A DNA stretch of 64,000 bases, from assembly GCA_963555705.1 (NCBI GenBank), contig OY743183.1, positions 50,519,466 to 50,583,465 on the forward strand. Reading direction: 5' to 3'. This document shows, one piece after another, positions 1 through 11,499 of this stretch; the first letter of the stretch is position 1, and every line of letters starts with the position of its first letter. The position numbers and the translations under genes are program-made. A model generated the notes under the pieces. The model worked only from the letters and a program-made list of their open reading frames with translations. It was not told the DNA's origin and searched no databases. The stretch comes from Ligustrum vulgare. Lineage: Eukaryota; Streptophyta; Magnoliopsida; Lamiales; Oleaceae.

Positions 1-456
1 ATCGATTTTATCATATTCCTCCAATTTCTTTCTGCATACTAAACAACCTTCTGCATTAGTCCTTTCTCATTCTAGTGAGTTCAGAACATTGTTTCTATTT
101 ATTTCTTGTGATTTGAAGTACTGCTACTGTAAGATGGGATTTTTGTACCTTAAAAGATGTTTACCATCCAACCGTGAGCACATGTGCAATGATTTCTTCT
201 AAAGGAGAAAATATTAAACTCTTGGCTTGGTCCATTTATTTTGTTCTTTCATTTCTGCATAATTCAAGCTTTCAAGTGAGTTCTTTTTTAACAAAATTAG
301 AATATAATTTGCACATATATCGAGTTTCAAGATATGTTAATGATGAACAGAAAGAAATAGGAATAATGCCTCATACTCTGTTTCATCCATATCTCCAGTA
401 AAAAGAAAAAAAGTGTGTGTGTGTATTACCCAAACATACACTCCTCTGTTTGGTAA
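1..456. other. Non-coding, no gene recognised
   Basis: AT-rich sequence with short chance reading frames only. No domain, splice pattern or repeat family is recognisable. It could be intergenic or intronic. Confidence 0.5.
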
Positions 457-783
457 CACTGTTTGATTTATAAACTGGTTTATTTATGATTTTGCGTTAA
501 AAAGTAGTTGTTGAAAATTTGAGAGAGAAAAGAGTGTGATTAAAAAGTTATTTGAGAAATTGTGTGGTTTATAAATTGGTTTATAAACCAAAAAAAATGA
601 CATTTACCAAACGGTGGCAAATTAATGTGTTTGGTAAACAAAATAAACTGGTTTATAAACGAGTTTATAAATTACAAAATTTTTCAAATCACATTTTAAC
701 CATATATTTTTTCTCTTTTGAATTTTCAAATACTACTTTTTACCTCAAAATTATAAATAAACAAGTTTATAAACCAAGCAGTG
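457..783. repeat. Foldback MITE-like element
   Basis: The two ends are inverted copies of each other. The left end reads CACTGTTTGATTTATAAAC and the right end, read on the other strand, CACTGCTTGGTTTATAAAC. Similarity continues inward through most of the element (AAAAAGTAGT, GAAAA, AGAGAAAA blocks), so it could fold into a long imperfect hairpin. It has no coding capacity. A diverged part-copy with the same GTTTATAAA motifs and a CTACAGTGTT end lies at about 41545-41690. I could not find a convincing target-site duplication, so the superfamily is open. Confidence 0.6.
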
Positions 784-2090
784 TTATATATCACATCACA
801 ATCATGCTTCCATCTCCCCAAACTCCTTCTGTCCCATTTCTTTCTAGATGATTCTAGCATCAATTGATTTTAAAATATGATCAAATTGGAGTACTTGAAT
901 TAGAAATGGTGGTAATGGTCAGCACTTTCCACTGAGGCAAAGATATACACCTTTTGGTCCCTGTCACTACGAATATACTCCTTGGATGTTGAATCATTTA
1001 TGACAAAATTCCTTTTGCTTCGGCCCACTCAAGCATAAAGGAAAACCAAATGCTGAGAAAAAATAGAATGATCTAGGTAGAAGCAACAAGAAAACTAGCT
1101 AGAAGAGTGAACATGGAAGGAAAGGAACAGAAGTTTAATCCCTAAATTTGTGAATTCATAGAAAAGGTAGGCATATGATAGCATCCATCAAATGTATAAG
1201 CTGACATGGATTTGTTAGTTGACTCTTTTGATAAAAGAAGATAAGCATAATCTTCTTTATCTTAAATTTCTCATGTTTTAGTAAAAGTAAGACATATAGA
1301 ATCTCAGTCTCGAAATACCTACAGTGGGCAAGTGTTAATGTACACACCTTGAGTGTGATGTTGACACATGTCAAGAAATTTTAAATTACTAGACACGTAT
1401 CAGCATTACATCCACGATGGGCACATTAACATCTGTCCACCATGGGAAGGTGATTGTTTCCATATAGAATCTAATGACACTATATCTCTGTTTGGTCCCC
1501 CATTCTTTTTAACTCTTTTTCCACGGTACTCAATTTTAACCAGATATTTTAACAATAAAATATTTGACACATAAATCCAGGATTTTTCTCTCATTTTCAA
1601 TCACACAATATCCCATCAATCAATAATCAAAACTTTTTTTTCCAAATAATGAGAATCAAACAGAAGCGAAAAGCCTCGTGTTTCATACCACTTGATACTC
1701 TTGAAAGCCGTAACATTTCAAAGACACATTGTGTAATGTACTGCATTATTAGATGACAAATGTATACTATGCTTGCTTCTCATTCAAAGTACCTTGTAGT
1801 GCAACACACTACACCAAATGCCACATGTTTTATTCAACAAGCCATTCACTACATACCCTCGATTTCAAACGGAAGTGACTTATTGCTCTCCGATTTTCTG
1901 ACATTTTTCAAACTTGGCTGAGTGTCCACCCATCATTTGACGGGTGAGTAGAAGTTATGGTGGCCACTGAGAGAACCATAACCGGAATGTCCACTTATTA
2001 TAACATTCTATTGTTCAGATTAAATCACCACACTACTATTATGTCAATAACTTCAATTCATACTTCAATCAGTTATAGCCATATACTCTA
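784..2090. other. Non-coding stretch, no gene recognised
   Basis: Mixed AT-rich sequence with chance reading frames on both strands and no recognisable domain. The part just before 2091 may be an intron or untranslated sequence if the exon proposed at 2091-2277 is real. Confidence 0.4.
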
Positions 2091-2277
2091 CCTCGAAGTT
2101 GCAAGAGCTAATGAGCAAGTGAAGAGGAGTGCCATACTGACAATACTTGCACTGTTAGGCCATAAACAACTTCATTATTGGCCTTCAACTAGTACAGCTG
2201 GGTTAACCATACTTGCTTCTGTTGCAACAAATCAAGATGCATCTCATCGCTTACTTACAGAGTTAAGCAAGAATTAA
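2091..2277 (+). CDS. Candidate terminal exon of an unidentified host gene
   Basis: An open frame ends in TAA at 2275-2277. Its last 60 or so codons read like ordinary plant protein: LEVARANEQVKRSAILTI is helix-like, and the stretch ends LLTELSKN. Base composition is higher in GC than the flanks, and possible AG acceptors lie just upstream (TCAATCAG near 2072, CTCGAAG near 2100). The repeated helical character resembles ARM/HEAT-type helices, but that is only an impression. No matching upstream exon was found in this window. It may be the 3' end of a gene that starts upstream, a pseudogene piece captured by a transposon, or chance. Confidence 0.25.
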
Positions 2278-3105
2278 TAAAATTTTTCAACTTTGTGTCT
2301 ATCTTTCACGGTACAACGCTGTTTCGAAAATTTATTTTAGTCTCTCATAGGGTGAAACGGATCTTGAAATATTAAATTATCATTTTAATCGAGTTATATG
2401 TCTTGTAATGCATAACATTTTTTGGGTACTTGAAAATTCATGAAGTCTTAATACTTGGTTTTCTTTTTAATTTGAAACTCAAGTGTTTAGATAGGAACAT
2501 AATTTTATTACCATTGAAAATAGAATCGCAAGATAAAAAAAGGGAGGGGGCACTTTATTGAACTTTTTAGACTTCAATCTGTAATCTCATGCAATGTAGA
2601 ATGATAATGATCTACATGATTGTATAAAAGGTGAAAATTGCTACTAAATGGAATTTTTGTATATCGTAATTTTTCTTTCTTCGAAATGTACTGCTCAACG
2701 GGCAAACATATTCAAGGGCAGAAATGTTTTTACAATTTCATATAATTTTCATTTTTGTGGTTCTTTCTGATTTCGGTGTTAGCCATGTATGTCCCCATTG
2801 TGTATTTTATTTGACAGAGCTCGGATTGGTTAGTGAAGAAAGTATAGGTAAAGTGTGAGTCAATTTGAGACTAAATTTTTGTAAATTTGGAAGGCAAAAC
2901 TTCCTAGGATGAAAAAAAAAAAAAAAAAAAAACAGAGAAACATCCCAATTGATAGTAAAGACCACATAACAAGTTTTAGTGACTTGCTTGTTTCTAACAG
3001 TCGATCCCTTTTAGCTACAAAAAACTGAAGAAATTATGAGAGTAAATTTGATTTATTTTACTATAATATCTATTATTTATAGTATATAAAATATCTTGAA
3101 TCGTG
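2278..3105. other. Non-coding stretch with poly(A) tract
   Basis: No gene is seen. An uninterrupted run of about 21 A lies near 2911-2931, which could be a retroposon tail or simple slippage. The rest is AT-rich and unique-looking. Confidence 0.4.
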
Positions 3106-3545
3106 TTATAAACTAGAGAGAAAATGAAAAGAGAATATAGAAGTCAATAGACTTTCATTTTTATTAAGAACCAAAGTCTCATATATATAGAGAAGAATTA
3201 TGAACACAACGGTAATAATAACTAGGGATACAGGGGAATAAATGTCATCCATTAATAACATATTATTTGCAAGACTTCCCTTGAATGACACGTTACAATA
3301 TATCCGTCTCATTAAAACTACATTTGATAAAAATCCTATGTTACAAAAATATCAAACGAAGGAAAAATAATACAATTATATTGGAGTATTAAAAATAAAT
3401 GCTACCTCATTAAAACTTTGGCAGGAAAATTCAATGGGACAAAATCTAAGCAAAGAAAAAAGAGTACAACTACTCCCCTGATGTTGATCACTATAAATCA
3501 TTAAGTCAACTCATTTCAATCTCATGAAATTGTTCGACAATAGTC
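3106..3545. mobile_element. LTR-type repeat remnant ('family A'), left piece
   Basis: This carries a block (about 3186-3275, GGGATACAGG...CATTAATAACATA) that recurs at about 42289-42385 in the same orientation. It then runs into CCTCATTAAAACTTTGGCAGGAAAA and GGGACAAAATCTAAGCAAAG, a wording also found in diverged form near 12070-12110. At 3545 the sequence is cut by a CACTA-like element. The probable continuation (TTGGCAATACTTTTTTGAAT) starts at 11924. No coding sequence remains. I infer an old LTR retrotransposon; its ends are not resolved. Confidence 0.45.
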
Positions 3546-3576
3546 GGGACCATTGGACTTTTTTGACGGAAAAATT

Positions 3577-4124
3577 TGTTGTGATTCTCTGATCACGAAA
3601 GAGGAATTTAAAAGAGGAAAAAACAATTTCTATTTCTACTCGCATAGAGTTTTTACAAGAATTGACACACTCAATTGCAAATACAAAAACAACCTCTCTT
3701 TTTCTTGGAGTATCTCTCTCAATGGACACTCTCTTTATCTCTCTTTTTCTTGGAGTATCTCTCTCAATGGACACTCTCTCTATCTCTCCTTGGATAGGAA
3801 TTACAAAAGAGAAAACTTATGTTTACATAAGAGGCAAGCTCATGTATTTATAGACTACATTCACCTCCATTGGAGAGGAGAAAATCAAGTTGTCCATGAC
3901 CATAAGTTGGATATTAGTTGGATTGATAAGGTGATAAGAGGATAAGTTTTGAATATTCAAATTCCTTCACCACCAAGTAACCTCCTCAATTCCTTCATCA
4001 CCAAGTAACCTCCTCGATTTCCATACATGCATTAGTTGTAAGTCTTCCACCACCTTCTACTCAATTTCATATGGCAGTGGGAATTCTTTAGTTGGCAGAT
4101 GATAAAACACAGCTAGACTTATCA
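3577..4124 (-). repeat. 3' LTR of Copia element (minus strand)
   Basis: 548 bp, TG...CA in window orientation (TGTTGTGATTCTC ... GACTTATCA). It is the partner of 8253-8807. It contains a 45-bp tandem duplication (units at 3694-3738 and 3739-3783, CTCTCTTTTTCTTGGAGTAT...) that is also present in the other LTR, so the duplication predates integration. Confidence 0.93.
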
Positions 4125-4140
4125 ATTCTCCCCCTCCAGC
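4125..4140 (-). other. Polypurine tract of Copia element
   Basis: On the minus strand this reads as a G/A-rich run (CTGGAGGGGGAGAAT) directly before the 3' LTR, the normal site of plus-strand DNA priming. Confidence 0.8.
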
Positions 4141-4287
4141 TGTATTTGAGGCAATTGTTATCTACCAACTATTCCAGCTATGTCTCTGCATAGCTCTAGC
4201 TTCTCCTTCGAAACCACCTTTGTCAACATGTCCGATGGATTCTGTGTGGATCTTCACTAATCTCAACAGTTGTTGATCCATTACTTC

Positions 4288-5819
4288 TCATATCCAATGA
4301 TAACGAATATCGATGTGCTTTGTGTGGGAATGATACATTGTGATCTTACTCAAGTCCAGAGCACTCTGGCTGTCACAATGTACTCTATAATCATTCTGCT
4401 TGATTCCTAATTCTTGAAGAAATCTCTTTAGCCACAACATTTCTTTTCTAGCTTCCGCTACTGCAATATACTCTGCTTCTATTGTGGATAAAGCAATACA
4501 CTTCTGTAGTCTTGACTGCCATGATACAGCTCCCCCTGCAAACGTGAATAGGAATCCTGATGTAGATTTCCTTCCATCAAGATCTCCAGCCATATCTGAA
4601 TCTGTATAACCTTCCAAGATCGGATCAGCTCCCCCATAGCACATACATGTCTTCAAAAGGTACCTGAGAATCCACTTGACTGCCTCCCAATGTTCCTTTC
4701 CTGGATTAGAAAGAAAACGACTCACCATGTCAACTGTATGAGCAATATCGGGTCTGGTACATACCATTGCATACATTAGGCTTCCTACTGCTGAAGAATA
4801 AGGTTTTGATGACATTTCCTCTATCTCTTTCTTGGACGAGGGAGATGAACTCTTGCTCAACTTGAAGTGGTTGGCTAATGGAATGCTGACGGGTTTCACG
4901 TTGTGCATGTTGAATCTCATGACTACTCGTTTAACATACTTTTCTTGAGATAGCCACAACATGTGCTTTTTCCTATCTCTAACTATATGCATTCCCAAGA
5001 TTTGTTGAGCTGGGCCTAAGTCCTTCATGTCAAGGCCTTCGAGAGTTCCTTCTTCAGCTTGCTAATTTTTGTTTCATCTTTTCCAATGATCAACATGTCG
5101 TCTACATATAGTAGAAGAGCAACAAAATCACCATTTGTAAACCTCCGAATATAAACACACTGATCTGCAGTAGTTCTTTTATATCCTTGATTCACCATGA
5201 ACAAGTCAAATTTCTTGTACCATCATCGTGGTGCTTGCTTCGGGCCATACAAGCTCTTATTGAGTTTACAAACAAGGTTTTCTTTTCCTGAAACCTCAAA
5301 ACCTTCTGGCTGCTCCATATAGATTTCCTCATGTAAATCACCATAAAGAAATACTGTCTTGACATCCGTCTCAAACTCTAAATCTAAACTGGCTACTAAT
5401 CCAAGAATAACTCGAATTGAGTCCATCTTTACAACTGGTGAGAATATTTCGTTAAAGTCTACTCCATTTTTCTGTAGAAATCCTTTGACAACCAACTAAG
5501 CTTTATACTTCACTATTTTTCCGCTGCCATCTTTCTTGAGCTTGAACACCCATTTATTTCGCAGTGCCTTCTTTCCTTTTGGAAGCTTGACCAACTCATA
5601 TGTCTGATTTTTCTGCAATGATTCCATCTCATCCTTCATTCCTAGCAGCCATTTATCTTTATCCACATGAGATTGTGCTTCCTGGAAACTCTCTGGTTCC
5701 CCTTCATCAGTAAGCAGAATGTACTTAGGATGTGAATACCTTGTTGATGGAATTCGAACTCGCTCAGATCTTCGTAATTGTAGATTTTCACTTTCAGGAT
5801 GTACACCATCATCTAACAC
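4288..5819 (-). pseudogene. Copia reverse transcriptase and RNase H (broken)
   Basis: Three minus-strand frames make up the pol 3' half. 5496-5819 holds the start of the RT domain (ALRNKWVFKLKKDGSGK) and ends in a stop where an A/R-x-LVVKG linker is expected. 5223-5495 continues with GFLQKNGVDFNEIFSPVVK and SLYGPKQAPR, typical Copia RT words. After a frameshift, 4288-5028 carries MKDLGPAQQILGM and a full RNase H (YTDSDMAGDLDGRKSTSG, ALSTIEAEYIA, DSQSALDLS). The stretch 5030-5222, which should hold the YVDD box, is out of frame. This is a decayed copy with no functional polymerase expected. Confidence 0.9.
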
Positions 5820-5839
5820 TTGTGATGGTCTTGCGGCTT

Positions 5840-7290
5840 CTAGTGAAGAGGGTTGTGGCTCCCCCTAATCAATATCCTCTTCTTCATCCTAATTTTCTGC
5901 TTCTGGCATTTCCTCATGCACCGCATCATTATCTGTGAAAAATTGTGTTGGTGCATTGGAACAATGTCCTGGGTACTGGAATAAGGGCTAGAAGATACTG
6001 TGGATTTTTCAATATCTTCTAATGTCTGGTTTTCATGGAACACCACATCCCTACTTCTGATAACCATTTTTGCCTTTGGGTCCCATAATCTGTATCCGAA
6101 TTCTTCATCGTCATAGCCTATAAAGATGCATGGAGTAGTCCTTGCATTAAGCTTCTTTCTGAGCTCCTTGGATACGTGTACAAAGGCTAAACAACCAAAT
6201 ACTCTCAAGTGAGAATAAGAGAGATTCTTACCAAACCATATTTTCTCTGGAATTTCAAAATTCAACGGTACTGACGGTGATCTGTTAATCAGGTAGCAGG
6301 CGACTCGAACAACTTCTCCCCAGAATGACTTTGGCAGCTTAGCCATACTGAGCATACTTCTGACCTTTTCCATGATTGTTCAATTCATTCTCTCGGCTAC
6401 TCCATGATATTTTGGTGTACATGGGACTATCTTCTCACGTCAAATGCCATTTCTTTTACAATAGGCATCGAACTCCTTGGATATGTACTCGCCTCCATTA
6501 TCTGAACGGAGACACTTCAGCTTCTTTCCTGTTTCACGCTCCACCATGGAATGGAACAATTTGAAGTAATCCAATACTTGATCCTTTGTCCTCAAGAAAT
6601 ACACCCACACCTTTCGAGAAACATCATCAATGAATGTTAGGAAATATTTGTTACCGCCTAGTGACTCAACATCCAATGGACCACAAACATCAGAGTGCAC
6701 CAGATTGAGCAACTCCGATCTTCTCGTTGAAGAGGAACTAAAAGAGACTCTGTGTTGCTTACCAAATAAACAATGATTGCAAGGATCTAGCGCAGCTTCC
6801 TTCGAGGCAGTGATAAGTTTTTTCTTTGTTAAAATAGACAATCCTTTCTCACCCATGTGACCGAGTCTCTGGTGCCAAAGACTTTGAGACACCTTACGTT
6901 CCATTGTGTTAAGGATGTCTGCACATATTTTCACATGAGTCTTGTATAAAGTGCCAGAAATATGTCCTCGGGCGACAATCATGGAGCTTTTCATCATTTT
7001 CCATGTGCCGTTACTAAAGTGATTGTCGTAGCCCAGTTTGTCAAGGGCTATCTCGGAAAGTAGATTTAGCCGAAGATCCGACACATGTCGAACATCCTCC
7101 AAAGTTATTTTGCATCCTATGTTCATTTGTACCTGAACATCACCAATTCCTACGATCTCAGAGGAACTGGTATTTCCCATCTTCACTGCACCAAAGTCAC
7201 CAGCTTTGTATGTTGTGAAGAATTCTTTGCGAGGAGTGGCGTGGTAAGATGCTGCAGTATCTATCACCCACTCAATGTCTTCTCTTGAAA
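5840..7290 (-). pseudogene. Copia protease remnant and integrase (broken)
   Basis: The frame 6440-7267 starts with the protease active-site word IDTAASYHAT. It then has the GAG-pre-integrase zinc-binding motif (HQRLGHMGEKG ... CNHCLFGKQ) and the integrase core (HSDVCGPLD, FIDDVSRKVWVYFL, SDNGGEY). A break at about 6375-6440 precedes a second frame, 5840-6373, with PKSFWGEVVRVACYLINRSP, LRVFGCLAFVHV and FIGYDDEEFGYRLWDP, the standard C-terminal half of Copia integrase. The catalytic E region lies near the break. In the intact family these parts belong to one polyprotein. Confidence 0.9.
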
Positions 7291-7372
7291 CGTGAAGGCA
7301 TGTCTCCTCTTGGATGGAGCAAATAGCTACATCACCTGAGATAGTGACTAGAGTTTCTCCATCTTTATTCTT

Positions 7373-8175
7373 CGACTGTGAACTGTTCTAGCCTTTCTGG
7401 CCCTGTTCTCGTAAAAAATTTCTACAGTTCTTCTTCATGTGACCCTCTTGACCACAATAGTAGAACGTGTAAGAAGGCTTTCTTCCATCTATGGATCTGC
7501 CTCTACTTTTGCTTCTGCCTCTCCCCCTGCCCCGACTACCTCCTTGTTGTCTCCCCCGATTTTTCGAGATGAAGGCATGTGACTAGTCCGTGCCGACATC
7601 TTTTCTTCTGGCCTCTTCATTAAAAAAGGGCATCCTTGACCTTATAAACATGGTAAGTTTTCCATTAGGGACCGAGTTGCTAAGAGAAACCACCAGAGTC
7701 TCCCAACTATCAAGAAGAGAACTGAGAAGTAAGAGGGCTTGCATTTCGTCCCCAAGTGGCATCTCTACAGATGACAACTGGTTCACCAGGCTCTGAAATT
7801 CACTAGTGTGCTCGGCAACTGAAGTTCCACTTTTCAATTTCAGATTTACCAAACGCCTCATCAATAAAGCTTTGTTTCGTGCTGTCTTGGCCTGGTAAAT
7901 ATCCTCCAGAGTCTTCCAAAGGGTATATGCATCTGTCTCTTGTGCCACGTGGTGAAACACACTATGATCAATACATTGTCGGATTTGGCCAATAGTTCTT
8001 CTGTTCAACTTCTTCCACTACGTCTCCTTAGCAGGATCGAGGTTTTCACTTTTGGCTTCTAGGGGTTCATACAATCTTTACAACTGAGGAGATCTTCCAT
8101 CCGAGGCCTCCATGGTGTATAGTTGGTGGAAGTAAGCTTAATCATAGCTCCCGAAGATGATTCTTCCATTGACAT
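7373..8175 (-). pseudogene. Copia gag (broken, zinc knuckle damaged)
   Basis: A start codon at 8173-8175 opens MSMEESSSGAMIKLTSTNY, the usual N-terminus of plant Copia Gag, but the frame stops within about 30 codons. The next open part (7583-8008) has the UBN2-type Gag core (WKTLEDIYQAKTARNKALL, LVNLKLKSGTSVAEH). At about 7435-7480 the zinc knuckle reads FYYCGQEGHMKKNC: the first cysteine of the CX2CX4HX4C pattern has become phenylalanine. Confidence 0.85.
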
Positions 8176-8238
8176 CTTAGCTTTGTTATGACTTGATCAA
8201 ATTGGAGCTGAAATTCCAACCTTAACGCTCGACCTGGC

Positions 8239-8250
8239 GCTCTAATACCA
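8239..8250 (-). other. Primer-binding site (Met-tRNA-like)
   Basis: On the minus strand this reads TGGTATTAGAGC, one mismatch from the TGGTATCAGAGC site complementary to initiator Met-tRNA. It lies two bases inside the 5' LTR and fixes the element's orientation. Confidence 0.88.
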
Positions 8251-8252
8251 CT

Positions 8253-8807
8253 TGTTGTCGAGTCTCTGATCATGAAAGAGGAATTTAAAAGAGGAAAAAA
8301 CAATTTCTATTTCTATTCGAATAGAGTTTTTACAAGAATTGACACACTCAATTGCAAATACAAAAGCAACCTCTCTTTTTCTTGGAGTATCTCTCTCAAT
8401 GGACACTCTCTCTATCTCTCTTTTTCTTGGAGTATCTCTCTCAATGGACACTCTCTCTATCTCTATCTCTCCTTCGATAGGAATTACAAAAGAGAAAACT
8501 TATATTTACATAAGAGGCAAGCTCATGTATTTATAGACTACATCCACGTCCATTGGAGAGGAGAAAATCAAGTTGTCCGTGACCATGAGTTGGATATTAG
8601 TTGGATTGATAAGGTGATAAGAGGATAAGTTTTGCATATTCAAATTCCTTCACCGCCAAGTAACCTCCTCAATTCCTTCACCACCAAGTAACCTCCTTGA
8701 TTTCCATCCATGCATTAGTTGTAAGTCTTCCACCACCTTCTACTCAATTTCATATGGCGGTGGGAATTCTTTAGTTGGTAGATGATAAAATAAAGCTGGA
8801 CTTATCA
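8253..8807 (-). repeat. 5' LTR of Copia element (minus strand)
   Basis: 555 bp, TGTTGTCGAGTCTCTG ... GACTTATCA, the partner of 3577-4124, with the same 45-bp tandem duplication. The next five bases (8808-8812, AAATT) are the target-site duplication. Confidence 0.93.
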
Positions 8808-9104
8808 AAATTTAGCCATCAAAAAATTTCCAACGAAAGCTTTTATCCATTGGAAATTTTCATTATTTATTTCTTTCTATTTTATTGCCCTATCTATATA
8901 TAAATAAATATGGTAAAATATAGATATATTTATTTCTATTATATTTTAAATGGTGTTATAAATTAGGACAATTGGATACTATAAATTAGGACAATTGGAT
9001 AGCTAGCAACCTAGTTAATTGCAAAAGAGTACTGTATATTACAAATTTTTATAAAAATTTAGATTTTATTTTAAAAAGTTGCATTTTGTTTCTATAGTTT
9101 GGTG

Positions 9105-10060
9105 AGGGGCAAGAGAACTAAATGAGCTTTGCCTCATTGACTTTTCAAGCAAAACTCTTTTAACTTCCTTTTTTTATATTTTGCTTGTTTAGTTTTTTTA
9201 TCTTATAATTTGTTTGTTTAATTATTTGTTTATTTAATTTTTTTATTCTACTTATTTATCTTATAATTTGATCTTTTTGTAATGCATGATTTCTGTGTTT
9301 TATTTTATCGTAACAAAATCTAATAGATGTACATATATTAAATTTCGTTCGATATTCATAATAACATCATAAGTTTTGTTTGATATTCTCCTATTTGGCT
9401 ATGATAAAATCTGATTTCAAATTAAATTAAAAATCAACAACACATTTTATGGGACATGCAACTTTTAAACCACACATCTCATCAAATTTTATCAAGATTT
9501 ACTAAAAATATATTAAAATCATAAATTTAAAAGATTTTGATAAAAGTTGATGACATGTGTGGGTTCCATAAAATGTGTGGTTAGAACATATAAGTAAGAG
9601 TCTTACAAAATGTGTAGTTAAAATAGACAAATAATTTTTTGTAAATTTTAATAAGAGCTGATGAGATGTATGATTTAAAAGTTACGGATCCCGTAAAATA
9701 TGTTGTTAAGATTAATTGTTGACTTTTACTTGAAATTAAAATCTGATTTAATCAGAACTAAAAGGAGACTATCAAACAAAATTTACAATGTTGTTATGAA
9801 TATGAAACTAAATTTAATACATGTACCTCTCTTAGGTTTTGTTACGACAAAATAAAAGACAAATAATGCATTACAAAAAGATTATATGATAAGATAAATA
9901 AGTAGAATAAAAAATTAAATAAACAAAACATTAAGCAAACAAATTATAAGATAAAAAATTAAACAAACAAAACATTAAAATAAATAAATAAATAAAAATT
10001 AGAAGAGTGTTGTTTTGAAAAGTCAATGAGCTTTGCCTCATTTGGTTCTAACAAAAGTAT
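9105..10060. repeat. Long-arm foldback (inverted-repeat) element
   Basis: Two arms of roughly 320 bp are inverted copies of each other. The left arm contains AAATGAGCTTTGCCTCATTG at about 9119-9138, and the right arm (about 10026-10045) carries its inverse. The match continues through long AT-rich blocks (TTGTTTAATTTTTT, TTTTGTTTGATATTCTCC) toward a central 320-bp spacer. No coding sequence is present. Similar flanking words (GTTAATTGCAAAA...TTTAGATTTTATTT) occur on both sides as direct repeats, which suggests insertion into an older repeat. The superfamily is unassigned. Confidence 0.6.
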
Positions 10061-10387
10061 TTGTTTCTAATATAATTGCCCAGTTAATTGCAAAAAAATG
10101 AATACCGCATTTTTACAAATTCTAACATAAATTTAGATTTTATTTCATAAAGTTGTATTATATTTTTAATATAATTGCCCAGTTAGTTGCAAAAAAATAA
10201 ATAAATAAATAGCGTATTTTCAAATTATAACCATATTAATTATAAGCAAGATTGTAGTATTTTTACAAATTATAACTATGTAATTCAACTAACAATTTAT
10301 TTTTATTTGTCATTAAATTTTTAGTTATAAGTAGTAATTTTTAACTTATGAGCAGTTTATTTGTAATAAGTAATTTTTACTCTTTAA

Positions 10388-11345
10388 TAGCATTTACAAT
10401 GGTGGTGTAATTTAACATCCCGGAAAATCACTTTTACAACCAAATTTACACCCTTGTGAATCTAAGGGTGCGTTTGATTCGTCAAATTTTTCAAGGAAAA
10501 TATGATTTTCCATGTGAATTTCCAACTTTGCGCTGTTTGGTTGCCTAAATTTTCCATGGAATTCATTTTTCCACTTGCCTCGAAATTCGGTATTTTTCTT
10601 GTTTTGAATGAATTCATTTTCCAAGGGGAGGAAGAGGTTTTATTTTACAGGCAAAATCTTATACTATTTTCGTTACGTTTGATCATTTTTGTTATTGTTA
10701 ATTGATTTATTTATTTTTTCTAAAAATTAACATTATTATTATCAAGTACAAATTTATGAAAAAATTAATTTTTTTTTTTTATTAAAATAGATCAATTTTA
10801 CTTTATTTTCCATGAAAAATAATGTCAATCAAACAACAAAAGCTGGAAAATTTCCTAATTTTTTCACCTAGAAAATTAAACCAATCAAACACATTAAACT
10901 TCTAATTTCCTGAAATTCATTTTCTTTCCACCCAAATTCCACTCCCGCTATCAAACGCACCCTAAATAACAATTATGCTCCAATCATAGATGTAAATTAA
11001 AACTTATAACTTTTATTATTTTTTTAGTTTACACAAATATTATTGATAGTAAATTTCTTATTTTATTTTACTTTAAGCAATATCTATTTATATATGTAAA
11101 TTAAGAACAAATCAATCCATATATGGGGATATATGTGGATATATCCCCATAAATGGGGCTTATAAAATCATATCAATTCATTGCATTGCATTTTGTACAC
11201 AGAGGGCAAATCTCCATTTAAATATACATATTTTGACGAAAAGTTTATTTACGTCTCATTTACACCCCCATTGGAGATGCTTCCGGCAAGATTAGAGATC
11301 TAAATCACCAAATATATCTAACATACACCACAATTGGAGATGCTC
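10388..11345. mobile_element. Tourist-like (PIF/Harbinger) MITE, outer
   Basis: The ends are inverted: TAGCATTTACAATGGTGGTG on the left, and GAGCATCTCCAATTGTGGTG when the right end is read on the other strand. TAA flanks both sides (10385-10387, 11346-11348), fitting the TWA duplication of PIF/Harbinger elements. It is interrupted by a second MITE at 10466-10962. There is no transposase. A strong small palindrome (ATATGGGGATATAT ... ATATATCCCCAT, about 11120-11152) lies inside. Confidence 0.55.
10466..10962. mobile_element. Tourist-like (PIF/Harbinger) MITE, inner
   Basis: 497 bp with perfect terminal inverted repeats GGGTGCGTTTGAT ... ATCAAACGCACCC and the 3-bp duplication TAA on both sides (10463-10465, 10963-10965). 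Subterminal parts are rich in AAATTTTCC/GGAAAATT words in both orientations. It has no coding capacity; apparent reading frames inside are by-products of the inverted structure. It lies inside the outer MITE. Confidence 0.8.
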
Positions 11346-11499
11346 TAAGCTCACCACTATTTTTTTTTTATTTATTTATAAGTGAATCATTTTAGGTACA
11401 CCTATCATTTTTAAAAATGTAATTACTTTAAAATAATTGAGTTCAATTAACTAACATAAATAACTAATATATATTTATAGCAATAAGCTCATTCACAAA

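Larger units (their letters stand above)
3577..8807 (-). mobile_element. Ty1/Copia LTR retrotransposon, complete structure, decayed coding
   Basis: A full-length element on the minus strand: two LTRs of 548 and 555 bp (3577-4124, 8253-8807), both starting TG and ending CA, flanked by the 5-bp duplication AAATT (3572-3576 and 8808-8812). A Met-tRNA-like primer site adjoins the right LTR and a polypurine tract adjoins the left one, so transcription ran from right to left. Inside, the order gag, protease, integrase, reverse transcriptase, RNase H is that of Copia. Stops and frameshifts break the polyprotein at several points, so it cannot move by itself. It sits inside the CACTA-like element. 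Confidence 0.92.

Noticed and set aside
552..851. 99-codon plus-strand frame
   Set aside because: It lies across the foldback MITE; the repeated VYK residues come from the GTTTATAAA repeat units.
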